Source: Eubacteriales bacterium (GTDB lineage: Bacteria; Bacillota; Clostridia; Lachnospirales; Lachnospiraceae). Taken from it: DNA of 64,000 bases. Of the stretch, positions 53,152-61,818 are shown one piece after another. The notes below the pieces were generated by a model. The model was given only the letters and a program-made list of their open reading frames with translations. It made no database searches and was not told where the DNA came from. Every line of letters starts with the position of its first letter. Position 1 is the stretch's first letter. The stretch spans positions 30,967-94,966 of the forward strand of contig JAUNDV010000006.1 of assembly GCA_030525875.1 (NCBI GenBank), given 5' to 3'. The position numbers were made by a program, and so were the translations under genes.

Positions 53152-53931
53152 ATGAATTTTTATGTTATGACCTTATTCCCTGAGATGATAATGCAGGGTA
53201 TCAGTACCAGCATTACAGGCAGAGCTATGAACAAAGGCGTTATTAACGTCGAAGCTGTCAATATCAGGGATTACACAAATGAAAAACACGGACACTGTGA
53301 CGATTATCCATATGGAGGCGGAGCTGGCATGGTAATGCAGGCTCAGCCTATTTGTGATTGTTATGATGCACTGTCAGAAAGAATTGTAACAGAGTCTGGA
53401 GGCAAGAAACCAAAGGTAATATATCTTACACCACAGGGCAAGGTATTTAACCAGCAGCTTGCAGAGGAATATGCAAAGGAAGAAAATCTTGTATTTCTAT
53501 GCGGGCATTATGAGGGAGTAGACGAGAGAGCTTTGGAGATACTAGATACTGAAAATGTCTCCATAGGAGATTATGTCCTAACCGGGGGCGAGCTTCCGGC
53601 CATGATCATGATCGACTGTATATCAAGACTCGTACCGGGAGTGCTTGGCAAGGATGAATCAGCATATATAGAAACTTTTCATGACAATTTATTGGAATAT
53701 CCCCAGTATTCAAGGCCTGAGGAATATAGAGGAAAGAAGGTTCCAGCGGTACTTCTTTCAGGACATCATGCAAATGTTGAAAAATGGAGACGAGAGCAAT
53801 CTATAGAAAGAACTCTGGCCTATAGGCCGGATCTTCTTGAGAAGGCTGTCTTATCAAAGAAGGAACAGCAATATCTTGAGAGGCTCTTAGCCCAGCAAAA
53901 TAATATAGACAAATTTGAAGGAGAAATATAA
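53152..53931 (+). CDS. trmD: tRNA (guanine-N1)-methyltransferase TrmD
   Basis: Methylates G37 of tRNAs to prevent frameshifting, using SAM. The 259-residue SPOUT enzyme shows YPYGGGAGMVM, YLTPQGKVFNQ, LCGHYEGVDERA and the knot segment IGDYVLTGGELPAM. Directly joined to rimM; the transporter-like gene starts 3 nt after its stop. Confidence 0.97.
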   Translation: MNFYVMTLFPEMIMQGISTSITGRAMNKGVINVEAVNIRDYTNEKHGHCDDYPYGGGAGMVMQAQPICDCYDALSERIVTESGGKKPKVIYLTPQGKVFNQQLAEEYAKEENLVFLCGHYEGVDERALEILDTENVSIGDYVLTGGELPAMIMIDCISRLVPGVLGKDESAYIETFHDNLLEYPQYSRPEEYRGKKVPAVLLSGHHANVEKWRREQSIERTLAYRPDLLEKAVLSKKEQQYLERLLAQQNNIDKFEGEI

Positions 53932-53934
53932 ACA

Positions 53935-55203
53935 ATGGACACGGACACTGCGATACAGATTGCAGTCATATTCTTACTGCTTGTTTGTTCAGCATTCTTT
54001 TCATCTGCTGAAACTTCACTTATGGCGGTAAATAAGGTTAAAATGAAAAATCTCAGTCAGGAAGGAGATAAGAGAGCAGATAAGGTTCTCTATATCTTAG
54101 ATGATCAGGCGAAAATGCTTTCCACCATTTTGATTGGAAATAACATTGTAAACCTTACAGCATCTTCCATGACAACTGTTGTTGCTTCAAAGATCGGAGG
54201 AATGTATGTAGGCTTTGCTACAGGACTTCTTACCTTCCTTGTACTTATATTTGGTGAAATCACTCCAAAGACAGCAGCAACACTCAATGCCGACAACATG
54301 GCTCTAAGATATGCAGGTATCATACTACCGCTTATGAAGCTGCTTACTCCGATAATATGGATTATCAACAAACTAAGCCGGGTTGTTCTTACGATAATGG
54401 GAATTGATCCAGATAAGAAGCAGGAGGCTATGACTGAAGAGGAGCTCCGCACCATTGTAGACATAAGCCATGAGGAAGGCGTTATCGAATCCAATGAAAA
54501 GGAAATGATAACAAATGTTTTCGATTTTGGGGACCAGTCCGCAAGAGATATAATGATACCTAGAGTAGATATGACCTGTATTGATGTAAATGCAGACTAT
54601 GATGAGCTCATAGAAACCTTCCGCAAGGACAAATACACACGTATGCCTGTATATGAAGAGGATACAGACAATATAATCGGAATCATCAATATCAAAGATA
54701 TCCTGCTTATAAACCGTGATGAGGAATTTTCAGTCAGAAATGTCATGAGAGATGTACTTTATACTTTTGAGTACAAGAAGGTATCAAAGCTAATGAATGA
54801 CATGCGTAAATCCTCATGTAATGTTTCAATAGTAGTAAGTGAGTATGGCTCATGTGTTGGAATGATAACACTTGAGGATATGCTTGAAGAAATTGTAGGT
54901 GAGATCCGTGACGAGTTCGACGAGGATGAAGAGCATGAATCTGACAGCATATGCATATCAGAGGGAGAATATCTTGTCGAAGGAAGTATGAGACTTACTG
55001 ATCTCAATGAGATACTTGATACAGAGCTTGAATCAGAGGATTTTGATTCAATAGGTGGTTATCTTACAGAGTTACTTGGACATCTTCCTGAAACAGGAGA
55101 GTCCTGCGACAACTCAGGTTACAGATTTGTTGCAGATACAACAAACGAAATGAGAGTCGAAAAAGTAAGGATTTTCAGGCTTGACGAAGATGAGGCTCTG
55201 TGA
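53935..55203 (+). CDS. CNNM/CorC-type membrane protein with CBS pair
   Basis: A 422-residue HlyC/CorC-family protein: DUF21 membrane domain with about four helices (ends near 150), two CBS domains (~210-330: DIMIPRVDMTC, IGIINIKDILL, GMITLEDMLEEIVGEI), an acidic linker and a C-terminal CorC_HlyC domain. Relatives export magnesium or other divalent cations; older annotation as hemolysin is not meaningful. It follows trmD closely and is probably co-transcribed. Cargo is inferred from the family only. Confidence 0.88.
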   Translation: MDTDTAIQIAVIFLLLVCSAFFSSAETSLMAVNKVKMKNLSQEGDKRADKVLYILDDQAKMLSTILIGNNIVNLTASSMTTVVASKIGGMYVGFATGLLTFLVLIFGEITPKTAATLNADNMALRYAGIILPLMKLLTPIIWIINKLSRVVLTIMGIDPDKKQEAMTEEELRTIVDISHEEGVIESNEKEMITNVFDFGDQSARDIMIPRVDMTCIDVNADYDELIETFRKDKYTRMPVYEEDTDNIIGIINIKDILLINRDEEFSVRNVMRDVLYTFEYKKVSKLMNDMRKSSCNVSIVVSEYGSCVGMITLEDMLEEIVGEIRDEFDEDEEHESDSICISEGEYLVEGSMRLTDLNEILDTELESEDFDSIGGYLTELLGHLPETGESCDNSGYRFVADTTNEMRVEKVRIFRLDEDEAL

Positions 55204-55320
55204 TAATATAAATAAGTTGTTTAATCTCAAGTAAGAGATTGGATATAAAATCATAAAAGTAGGATGGTCCGCTGGCATATATTTGTTAAGAACATCAGAT
55301 TATTTTAGGAGGAAAGAAGA
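55204..55320 (+). promoter_or_regulatory. 5' region of rplS with a small hairpin
   Basis: The 117-nt gap contains AATCTC/GAGATT, a 6-bp stem around 55223-55240, and the ribosome site TTTTAGGAGGAAAGAAG. An L19 leader family exists in Firmicutes at this place, but I could not confirm the conserved motif by eye. Confidence 0.3.
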
Positions 55321-55668
55321 ATGCAGGAAATTATTGCTAAGATTGAAGAAGCACAGCTTAAGCCAGAAGTTGCAGAGTTCAACGTAGGAGATACAGTACG
55401 TGTACACAACCTTATCCGTGAGGGTGCTCGTGAGCGTATCCAGATTTTCGAGGGTACAGTAATGCAGAGACAGGGACATGGTGCCCGTGAGACATTTACA
55501 GTTAGAAAGCTTTCTAATGGAGTAGGTGTTGAGAAGACATGGCCTGTACACAGCCCATTTGTTGCTAAGATCGAGGTTATCAGATTTGGTAAGGTTAGAC
55601 GTGCTAAGCTTAACTATCTCCGTGACAGAGTTGGTAAGGCAGCAAAGGTTAAGGAGCTTTTAAAGTAA
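55321..55668 (+). CDS. rplS: 50S ribosomal protein L19
   Basis: A 115-residue protein with the L19 signature [22 protein letters not shown], and ending in [13 protein letters not shown]. It lies at the 30S-50S interface. Closed by a very strong terminator. Confidence 0.98.
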   Translation: MQEIIAKIEEAQLKPEVAEFNVGDTVRVHNLIREGARERIQIFEGTVMQRQGHGARETFTVRKLSNGVGVEKTWPVHSPFVAKIEVIRFGKVRRAKLNYLRDRVGKAAKVKELLK

Positions 55669-55687
55669 TTTAACAAGACTTATGATG

Positions 55688-55728
55688 AGCAATATTCTAT
55701 TCCCGGATAGAATATTGCTTTTTTTTTG
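55688..55728 (+). terminator. Intrinsic terminator of rplS
   Basis: AGCAATATTCTAT (55688-55700) and ATAGAATATTGCT (55707-55719), a perfect 13-bp stem with a 6-nt loop and nine T. The T-run end also provides part of the lepB -35 (TTGCTT at 55715). Confidence 0.95.
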
Positions 55729-55743
55729 ATATTCGTGTAAAAT
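55715..55743 (+). promoter_or_regulatory. Candidate lepB promoter, near-leaderless
   Basis: TTGCTT (55715-55720), 17 nt, TAAAAT (55738-55743). The lepB ATG is at 55753, 9 nt after the -10, with no Shine-Dalgarno sequence between. The -35 overlaps the rplS terminator stem. Confidence 0.5.
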
Positions 55744-55752
55744 ATTACAACT

Positions 55753-56298
55753 ATGGGACTTTATACTTATGAAGATAATTCAACATTGAGAGGAATAATA
55801 CACTGGGTAGTAGATATTATTGTAGTAATATCTTTTGCCTGGTTTATTGTATTTTCATTTTTTGATTCTACTATAATAAACGGGCACAGTATGTCTCCTA
55901 CACTTGAAGCAGATGATATGTGCCTCGTCAACCGTCTAAGTTATGATCTGGGAAATCCCAAGAGGTTTGATATCGTTGTGTTTGAAAGAAATGACACAAA
56001 TAAAACAAATGTAAAGAGAGTTATAGGACTTCCGGGAGAAACCGTACAGATTATATCCGGCGCAATATATATAAATGGAGAAAAGATCTCAGATGAGAGT
56101 ATAAGCAATATATCCCTGCCGGGCATTGCCGAGAATCCTGTAGAACTGCAGGATGATGAATATTTTTTACTTGGAGATAATGCAGACTCCTCTGAGGATA
56201 GCCGTTTTTCCAATATAGGAAATGTAAAAAGAGATAAGATAATAGGTAAGGTATGGTTTAGACTAAAACCATTTAAGTCCATTGGATTAATAAAATAA
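55753..56298 (+). CDS. lepB: Type I signal peptidase
   Basis: Membrane protease that removes signal peptides outside the membrane. The 181-residue protein has one N-terminal transmembrane helix (~17-37), the catalytic Ser in NGHSMSPTL (about 46), the general-base Lys in NVKRVIGLPGE, and the box E motif GDNADSSEDSR. It lies between rplS and rbgA, as in many Firmicutes. No ribosome site precedes the ATG, so translation may start on a leaderless message. Confidence 0.95.
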   Translation: MGLYTYEDNSTLRGIIHWVVDIIVVISFAWFIVFSFFDSTIINGHSMSPTLEADDMCLVNRLSYDLGNPKRFDIVVFERNDTNKTNVKRVIGLPGETVQIISGAIYINGEKISDESISNISLPGIAENPVELQDDEYFLLGDNADSSEDSRFSNIGNVKRDKIIGKVWFRLKPFKSIGLIK

Positions 56299-56310
56299 CA
56301 GGAGATATAT

Positions 56311-57216
56311 ATGAATATACAGTGGTATCCAGGTCATATGACCAAGGCAAAAAGGAATATGGCTAATGATGTCAAGCTTGTAGATATAGTCATAGAGCTT
56401 CTAGATGCCAGAACACCATATTCCACACAGAATCCCGACATAAAGAAGCTTACAGCAGGAAAGAAGCGACTTATACTTCTCAATAAGTCTGATTTAGCAG
56501 ATACAAATGTAACCAGCCAGTGGATACGCTTCTTTAGAAGTGAAGGCTGTGAGGTTGTTGCACTGGATTCAAGAAGAAGAGATGCAATAAATCTTGTAAG
56601 GCAGGCCATATACAGACTGGGTGAAGAAAAGAGAGAGAAGGATAAAAAGAGAGGACTTACAGAGATTCGTGCAGTAAAGGCACTTATCTGCGGTATACCA
56701 AATGTCGGTAAGTCTACATTTATCAATACGCTTGCTGGCAGAGCCTCAGCAAAGACAGGCAATAAACCGGGAGTAACCAAGGGAAACCAGTGGCTTACTG
56801 TAGGCAATGACTTCCTTCTTCTGGATACTCCGGGAGTATTGTGGCCAAAGTTCGAAGATAAAAATGTAGGATTACATCTGGCTATGATCGGTGCTATCAA
56901 TGACCAGATAATAAATCTGGAAGAGCTTAGCATGGAACTCCTCACATTTATTGACAATAATTATTCAGGCCTTCTCGAAGAAAAGTACAATATCAATAAG
57001 GATGAGCTAGCTAATGAAATAGAAGCAGCTGATCAGGGTATACTTGGAGTAAATCCAAGAGCTTTAGCTTTCCTTACACTCATAGCAAAGGCAAGAGGCT
57101 GCATAAGAAAGGGAGCTGCGCCTGATTACGAAAGATGTTCAAAGCTGCTCATTGATGATTTCAGAAGCGGAAGACTGGGTAAGATCTCATTAGAAAGACC
57201 TAAGGCAGACAAGTAA
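56311..57216 (+). CDS. rbgA: Ribosome biogenesis GTPase YlqF/RbgA
   Basis: Late 50S assembly GTPase of 301 residues with circularly permuted motifs: G4 LLNKSDLADT near 55-64, then G1 GIPNVGKSTFINTL near 129, and G3 DTPGVLWPKF. The N-terminus WYPGHMTKAKR is typical. The C-terminal domain is helical. ACAGGAGATATAT precedes the start. It stands 12 nt after lepB and before rnhB. Confidence 0.96.
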   Translation: MNIQWYPGHMTKAKRNMANDVKLVDIVIELLDARTPYSTQNPDIKKLTAGKKRLILLNKSDLADTNVTSQWIRFFRSEGCEVVALDSRRRDAINLVRQAIYRLGEEKREKDKKRGLTEIRAVKALICGIPNVGKSTFINTLAGRASAKTGNKPGVTKGNQWLTVGNDFLLLDTPGVLWPKFEDKNVGLHLAMIGAINDQIINLEELSMELLTFIDNNYSGLLEEKYNINKDELANEIEAADQGILGVNPRALAFLTLIAKARGCIRKGAAPDYERCSKLLIDDFRSGRLGKISLERPKADK

Positions 57217-57231
57217 GTGGAGGAAGTTTAA

Positions 57232-57942
57232 TTGGCTAAGATGAATGAAGAAAAGCTACAGCAGGAAAGAGAACGCCTGTATGAGCTTCACCGATTCGAA
57301 AGAGAGGCTATAGAGCAGGGCTTCCAATATATCATAGGAGTAGATGAGGTAGGCAGAGGCCCTCTCTGTGGTCCAGTCGTTACTGCTGCCTGCATACTTA
57401 AGCCATACCAAGAAGCTGAGCAGGAGATACTCTTTCTTAACGATTCAAAAAAACTAAGTGAAAAGAAACGGGAAGCGGTAAGTCTAGATATAAAGGAAAA
57501 GGCAGCTGCTTATGGCTTTGGTATAAGCGGACCTGAGAGAATAGACGACATCAATATCTTAAATGCAACACTTGAGGCCATGAAGGATGCCGTATATGAA
57601 TGCATAAAGACATATGAAGAAAGATATAAGGTAAAGCTTGACCATGACAAGATCATGGTCTTTGTCGATGGCAATAAGGAAATTTCCGGTCTTAAACTAT
57701 TTCAGAAAAGCATAGTATCAGGAGATGCAAATTCAGCTTCAATTTCAGCCGCCTCAATTCTTGCAAAGGTAAGAAGAGACCATATGATGATAGAATATGA
57801 TGACAAGTATCCAGGTTATGGTATGGCAAAGCATAAGGGTTATGGTACAAAACAGCATGTAGAAGCACTCAAAGAGCTGGGGCCAACTCCTATACACAGA
57901 AGAAGTTTCCTAAAGAAAATATTAGGCGATGTAAACTTCTGA
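57232..57942 (+). CDS. rnhB: Ribonuclease HII, TTG start
   Basis: Cuts RNA of RNA-DNA hybrids and single misincorporated ribonucleotides. The 236-residue protein has the catalytic motif GVDEVGRGPLCGPV, a second Asp in FVDGNKEI and HKGYGTKQHVEAL. A TTG at 57232 lies 8 nt after GGAGG, while the next ATG (57241) would be 17 nt away, so TTG is favoured. A 19-bp tandem repeat begins at the stop codon. Confidence 0.94.
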   Translation: MAKMNEEKLQQERERLYELHRFEREAIEQGFQYIIGVDEVGRGPLCGPVVTAACILKPYQEAEQEILFLNDSKKLSEKKREAVSLDIKEKAAAYGFGISGPERIDDINILNATLEAMKDAVYECIKTYEERYKVKLDHDKIMVFVDGNKEISGLKLFQKSIVSGDANSASISAASILAKVRRDHMMIEYDDKYPGYGMAKHKGYGTKQHVEALKELGPTPIHRRSFLKKILGDVNF

Positions 57943-57979
57943 TCTAAGAATTGACTTCAGATCTAAGACTTTGATTTAC
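57941..57979 (+). repeat. 19-bp tandem duplication at the rnhB stop codon
   Basis: GATCTAAGAATTGACTTCA (57941-57959) is followed by GATCTAAGACTTTGATTTAC (57960-57979). The first unit starts within the rnhB stop (TGA 57940-57942). It separates rnhB from yraN. Confidence 0.75.
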
Positions 57980-57991
57980 GGCTAGAAAAAT

Positions 57992-58366
57992 ATGGATATA
58001 TCAAATAAAAGAGCAGTCGGCAATAAATATGAAGATATTGCTGTACGTAACCTAAAGCAAAGTGGATATGTGATTCTGACAAGAAACTATTATACAAGAT
58101 ATGGAGAAATAGACATAATAGGAAGAGATGGAGACGTGCTTTGCTTTATAGAAGTCAAATACAGGAAAAGTTCCAGATACGGTATGCCTTATGAAGCAGT
58201 AGACAGCCGTAAGCAGAGAAAAATCATAAGGACTTCAGAAGAGTTTATTTATAAAAATGAAGATAAGCTAATCGAGCTGTTTCATGAATTCCCACAAATC
58301 AGATTCGATATAGTAGAAATACTTAATAATAAGATCAGGATAATAAAAAATGCATTTTATAAGTAA
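57992..58366 (+). CDS. yraN: YraN-family nuclease-fold protein
   Basis: A 124-residue protein of the UPF0102/YraN family with the endonuclease-like core YYTRYGEIDIIGRDGDVLCFIEVKYRK (Glu-Asp...Glu-x-Lys arrangement). No function is firmly established; a nuclease or resolvase role is suggested by the fold. It follows rnhB, as is common, but no Shine-Dalgarno site precedes its ATG. Confidence 0.9.
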   Translation: MDISNKRAVGNKYEDIAVRNLKQSGYVILTRNYYTRYGEIDIIGRDGDVLCFIEVKYRKSSRYGMPYEAVDSRKQRKIIRTSEEFIYKNEDKLIELFHEFPQIRFDIVEILNNKIRIIKNAFYK

Positions 58367-58415
58367 AAGAATTTTAAAAAATACATGAATAAAGAGAGAT
58401 TTTTTTGATAAATCC

Positions 58416-58443
58416 TTTACATTTTTAGAATTTACTATAAAAT
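58416..58443 (+). promoter_or_regulatory. Candidate promoter of the surface-polysaccharide locus
   Basis: TTTACA (58416-58421), 16 nt, TAAAAT (58438-58443), 42 nt before the LCP start. This is where the housekeeping run ends and the polysaccharide genes begin. Confidence 0.5.
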
Positions 58444-58485
58444 GATAGTCATGTTATAAAATATTTTAATAAGGGTGCGGATTTT

Positions 58486-59637
58486 ATGGATAATAAAGAA
58501 CACGTACATAAGCACCACAAGAATAAACACAAACACCATAGGCATTACTCGAGGTTGTATAAGGGTATGAGCAGAGAAAACCGCCATATCATGAAGAAAA
58601 TATATATTGGAGTAGGCCTATTATTTTTTGCCTTTATCCTTGTGCTTGTTCTTATGTATTTTAATAAGGCAAAAGTAGATAAGGAAATTGATGCACGCAA
58701 AGAGGCAGTAGCTGTACAGGAAGGAGCTGATAAGATAGCTGAAACTTCATCAGAGGACTTAGGCATTTCTCTAAGCGAGAATGAAGTTAGCTATGAGGGC
58801 AAGACCTATCTTCGCAATACATATATAAAATCCTATCTTGTCATGGGTATTGACAGGAAGGATAAACTTGAGGACAAGCAGGTAAATGGTTCAGGCGGAC
58901 AGGCAGATGCTGTATTTCTGGTGGCATACGACACCTCACACAATTCGGTAAAGGTACTTAAGATACCAAGAGATACCATGACACCTATCCCAATGACAGA
59001 CTTAAGCGGAAATCTGCTTGGAGTTGATTACCAGCATTTAACACTTGCCTTTGGCTATGGAGACGGAAGAGAGCAAAGCTGTGAATTTATGTGTGATGCC
59101 GTTTCCAATCTGCTGGCTGATCTTCCTATTGACGGATATATAGCTGCCACAACCAATGTTATAAATATCTTAAACGATATGATAGGCGGAGTTGATGTAG
59201 TTATAGAACAGGATGGACTTGAGAAAGCCAATCCAGCCTTTGTAAAGGGAGAAACAGTACATCTTGTTGGAGATATGGCTGAGAAATATGTAAGATATAG
59301 AGATATAACAGAATTTAACTCAGCAATAGACCGAATGCATCGTCAGACCCAGTATCTTATAAATTTTGAAAAGCAGTTTAAGGCGCAGGCAGTACAGGAT
59401 GATGAGCTCGTGGTTAAGATGCTTGATGCCATTACACCTTATATGATCACAGACCTTGACAAGGGAACATATCTGAGGTTAGCTATGGATATAGCAGCTT
59501 CAGAGGATCTTACAGAAGAGGACTTTGTTACTTTGCCGGGAGAGGCTGTAGAAGGTATAGATTTTGACGAATATCATCCACATGAGGATGAGATAGTAGA
59601 TTTGATGTTATCTCTCTTTTTTAGAGAGTCAACATAA
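58486..59637 (+). CDS. LytR-CpsA-Psr (LCP) family glycopolymer ligase
   Basis: Attaches lipid-linked glycopolymers to peptidoglycan outside the membrane. The 383-residue protein has a cytoplasmic tail, one transmembrane helix (~38-60) and an extracellular LCP domain with YLVMGIDRK, GQADAVFLVAYD, KIPRDTMTP, MIGGVDVVIEQDG and YVRYRDITEFNSAIDRMHRQ, the conserved Asp/Arg residues for pyrophosphate-lipid binding. The first 22 residues contain eight His and many Lys, which is unusual. First gene of the polysaccharide locus. Confidence 0.9.
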   Translation: MDNKEHVHKHHKNKHKHHRHYSRLYKGMSRENRHIMKKIYIGVGLLFFAFILVLVLMYFNKAKVDKEIDARKEAVAVQEGADKIAETSSEDLGISLSENEVSYEGKTYLRNTYIKSYLVMGIDRKDKLEDKQVNGSGGQADAVFLVAYDTSHNSVKVLKIPRDTMTPIPMTDLSGNLLGVDYQHLTLAFGYGDGREQSCEFMCDAVSNLLADLPIDGYIAATTNVINILNDMIGGVDVVIEQDGLEKANPAFVKGETVHLVGDMAEKYVRYRDITEFNSAIDRMHRQTQYLINFEKQFKAQAVQDDELVVKMLDAITPYMITDLDKGTYLRLAMDIAASEDLTEEDFVTLPGEAVEGIDFDEYHPHEDEIVDLMLSLFFREST

Positions 59638-59661
59638 ATATATATGAAAGGAAACAAACGT

Positions 59662-60291
59662 ATGAAAAAGAATGTATTTGCAGTAATTACACTTGCAATG
59701 GCACTCAGCGTTGCTACAATCGGTACTTCATTTGCAAGCGGAAGCAGCAGCACCGGTGGTTCAATCTCTGGTGGCGGCGGTGGCGGCGGAACATCTGTCG
59801 GAACCGGATATCATCCAGGTCAGTCTACACAGACAGCCGGAGCAGCAAATGGTGCAGGAATTGCAGGAACACAGGATGCAGCAGGAAAGACTGTAATTGG
59901 AGGAACTACAGCAGTTTACTTCCTTGCAGATAAGAATGCTTCAGTAGCAGGTCTTCCTGAGAATACTGTATCCCAGATCAATGGTATTAACAACGGACAG
60001 AAGCTCAATGAGCTTATCAAGGATGTTGACTTAACAGGATACAATGCTCTTATCAATACACAGGCATTTATCATGGAGGATACCAAGGGAAATGTTGTAA
60101 CTAACCCAACATCAGTTAGCCTTAACATTCCAAACCTTCTTGAGGGACTTAACAATGTACAGATCCTTTTCTATAACAACGCTACAGGCAAGTGGGAGGT
60201 AATTGCACCAACTGCTGTTGATTTTGCTAACAAGCTTGTTACAGTAAATCTTCCTGGATCAGGCACATTAAGTGTTATCTACAAGAAGTAA
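59662..60291 (+). CDS. Small secreted Gly/Ser-rich protein of unknown function
   Basis: I do not recognise a family. The 209-residue product has a clear Sec signal (MKKNVFAVITLAMALSVATI, cleavage likely after SFA), then a Gly/Ser-rich stretch with seven consecutive Gly (about residues 41-47), and a C-terminal beta-rich domain (VYFLADKN, VQILFYNNATGKWEVIAP, GSGTLSVIYKK). There is no LPxTG or other anchor. Its codon use resembles highly expressed genes. ATG 59662 is chosen because AAAGGA precedes it. It sits between the LCP ligase and CpsB genes and has its own terminator, so it may be an abundant surface or matrix protein. Confidence 0.75.
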   Translation: MKKNVFAVITLAMALSVATIGTSFASGSSSTGGSISGGGGGGGTSVGTGYHPGQSTQTAGAANGAGIAGTQDAAGKTVIGGTTAVYFLADKNASVAGLPENTVSQINGINNGQKLNELIKDVDLTGYNALINTQAFIMEDTKGNVVTNPTSVSLNIPNLLEGLNNVQILFYNNATGKWEVIAPTAVDFANKLVTVNLPGSGTLSVIYKK

Positions 60292-60315
60292 TTTGTTCTA
60301 TTACAGCATTTATTT

Positions 60316-60345
60316 AAAGGTCATCATACAAAGATGACCTTTATT
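60316..60345 (+). terminator. Intrinsic terminator after secreted-protein gene
   Basis: AAAGGTCATC (60316-60325) and GATGACCTTT (60333-60342), a perfect 10-bp stem with 7-nt loop, then ATTAT. It is only about 20 nt before the CpsB start, so some read-through or a separate promoter must serve the next genes. Confidence 0.75.
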
Positions 60346-60363
60346 ATGCGATTTGAGGTATAT

Positions 60364-61065
60364 ATGGTTGATATACATTCACATATAATATGGGGAATTG
60401 ATGATGGTGCAAGAAGCATCGAAGAAGCAATCAAATTAATCAGGGAAGCGCATAGTCAGGGTGTAAATGCAATATTCGCAACCCCACACTATAATCCGGC
60501 AGGAAGCCCAAAGGCAGAGCAAATAAGAGAAAGAGCCAGTGATTTAAATAAACGTCTTAAGGATGAGGGCTTAGATATCATTATATATACAGGTAATGAA
60601 GTAATGTATTTTGAGGATATCATTTCACATCTAAGAGATGGAAAAATCCTCGGACTTGCTGATTCAGATTATGTCCTTATAGAATTTTATCCGGATGATG
60701 AGTACAGAAATATTGTCAAGGCAGTAAGAAGCATGGTAAATGCAGGCTATTGTCCTGTAATCGCCCATGCAGAAAGATATAAGAGCCTGTATGAGTATGG
60801 TCTCGATGAGCTTATATCCATGGGAGCCTATATCCAGCTAAGTACAGAGCCACTTCAGGGAGGCATTTTTAGAAAAGATAGTACCTTTATCAAAAAGCAG
60901 CTCAAGAAGGGTAATGTACATTTCATGGGCAGCGATATGCACAACATGGACAAGAGACCGCCAAAGAATGCTAAGGCAATCAGATGGATAAAAAATAATA
61001 TTGAAAATGCAGATGACATTTTGGAAGAAAATGTCAGATTTATCATAGATAATGAAATTTTATAA
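60364..61065 (+). CDS. CpsB/YwqE-type tyrosine-protein phosphatase (PHP fold)
   Basis: Manganese-dependent phosphatase that dephosphorylates the bacterial tyrosine kinase of polysaccharide loci. The 233-residue PHP protein has VDIHSHIIWGIDDGA, ATPHYNP, TGNEVMY, AHAERY and GSDMHNMDKRP, the metal-binding motifs. ATG 60364 follows GAGGTATAT. It is 15 nt before the CpsC gene. Confidence 0.92.
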   Translation: MVDIHSHIIWGIDDGARSIEEAIKLIREAHSQGVNAIFATPHYNPAGSPKAEQIRERASDLNKRLKDEGLDIIIYTGNEVMYFEDIISHLRDGKILGLADSDYVLIEFYPDDEYRNIVKAVRSMVNAGYCPVIAHAERYKSLYEYGLDELISMGAYIQLSTEPLQGGIFRKDSTFIKKQLKKGNVHFMGSDMHNMDKRPPKNAKAIRWIKNNIENADDILEENVRFIIDNEIL

Positions 61066-61080
61066 AATGGAGGTGGAGCA

Positions 61081-61818
61081 GTGGAAGAATTAAATCAGAA
61101 AACAGGCGATGATGAGATTGAAATTGATTTAATGGAGATCTTTTACGCACTTAAGAAAAAAATTGCGATTATAATATTAGCCTGTATACTTGGCGGTGGT
61201 ATTGGATTTGGCATAAGCAATTATCTTATCGTACCTCAGTACAGCTCTCAGTCAATGATCTTTGTAATGACCAAGGAAACAACTATTACTTCACTCACCG
61301 ATCTTCAGATAGGTTCACAGCTTACAAAGGACTATGCTGTACTTATCAAGAGCAGAACAGTTATGGAGAAGGTTATAGAAAACCTTGGCTTAAATATGAG
61401 CTACAGGGCACTGAGCAATAAAATAACTGTAGAAAATCCAAGTGCTACAAGAATCATAGAGATAAGTGTAACTGATCCAGATCCACAGATGGCAAAAATG
61501 ATAACAGATGAGGTTGCAAACTGTGCATCTAACTACATATCTGAGATAATGGAGCAGGCACCACCTAAGATCATTGAATATGGCAATCTACCATTAGGTC
61601 CTATATCACCTAATATTCCGAAGTACATAGTACTTGGAGCATTCCTTGGAGGAATAATTGTATCACTCTGGATAGTAGTATCAGTACTTCTCAATGATAC
61701 AATAATGTCTGAGGAAGATATTACTAAACTTACAGGAGTACCAGTACTTGCGGCTATACCTACTACGGATGCAGCATATAAGAAGAATGCAGGAAGAGGC
61801 AGAGGTAAGAGTAAATGA
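61081..61818 (+). CDS. CpsC-type chain-length determinant / kinase modulator (Wzz family)
   Basis: A 245-residue protein with two transmembrane helices (~28-48 and ~177-200) enclosing an extracellular Wzz domain. The proline-rich PPKIIEYGNLPLGPISPNIPK segment precedes the second helix, and a short cytoplasmic tail activates the partner kinase. GTG start, set by GGAGGTGG upstream. The stop overlaps the kinase start (ATGA). Confidence 0.93.
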   Translation: MEELNQKTGDDEIEIDLMEIFYALKKKIAIIILACILGGGIGFGISNYLIVPQYSSQSMIFVMTKETTITSLTDLQIGSQLTKDYAVLIKSRTVMEKVIENLGLNMSYRALSNKITVENPSATRIIEISVTDPDPQMAKMITDEVANCASNYISEIMEQAPPKIIEYGNLPLGPISPNIPKYIVLGAFLGGIIVSLWIVVSVLLNDTIMSEEDITKLTGVPVLAAIPTTDAAYKKNAGRGRGKSK

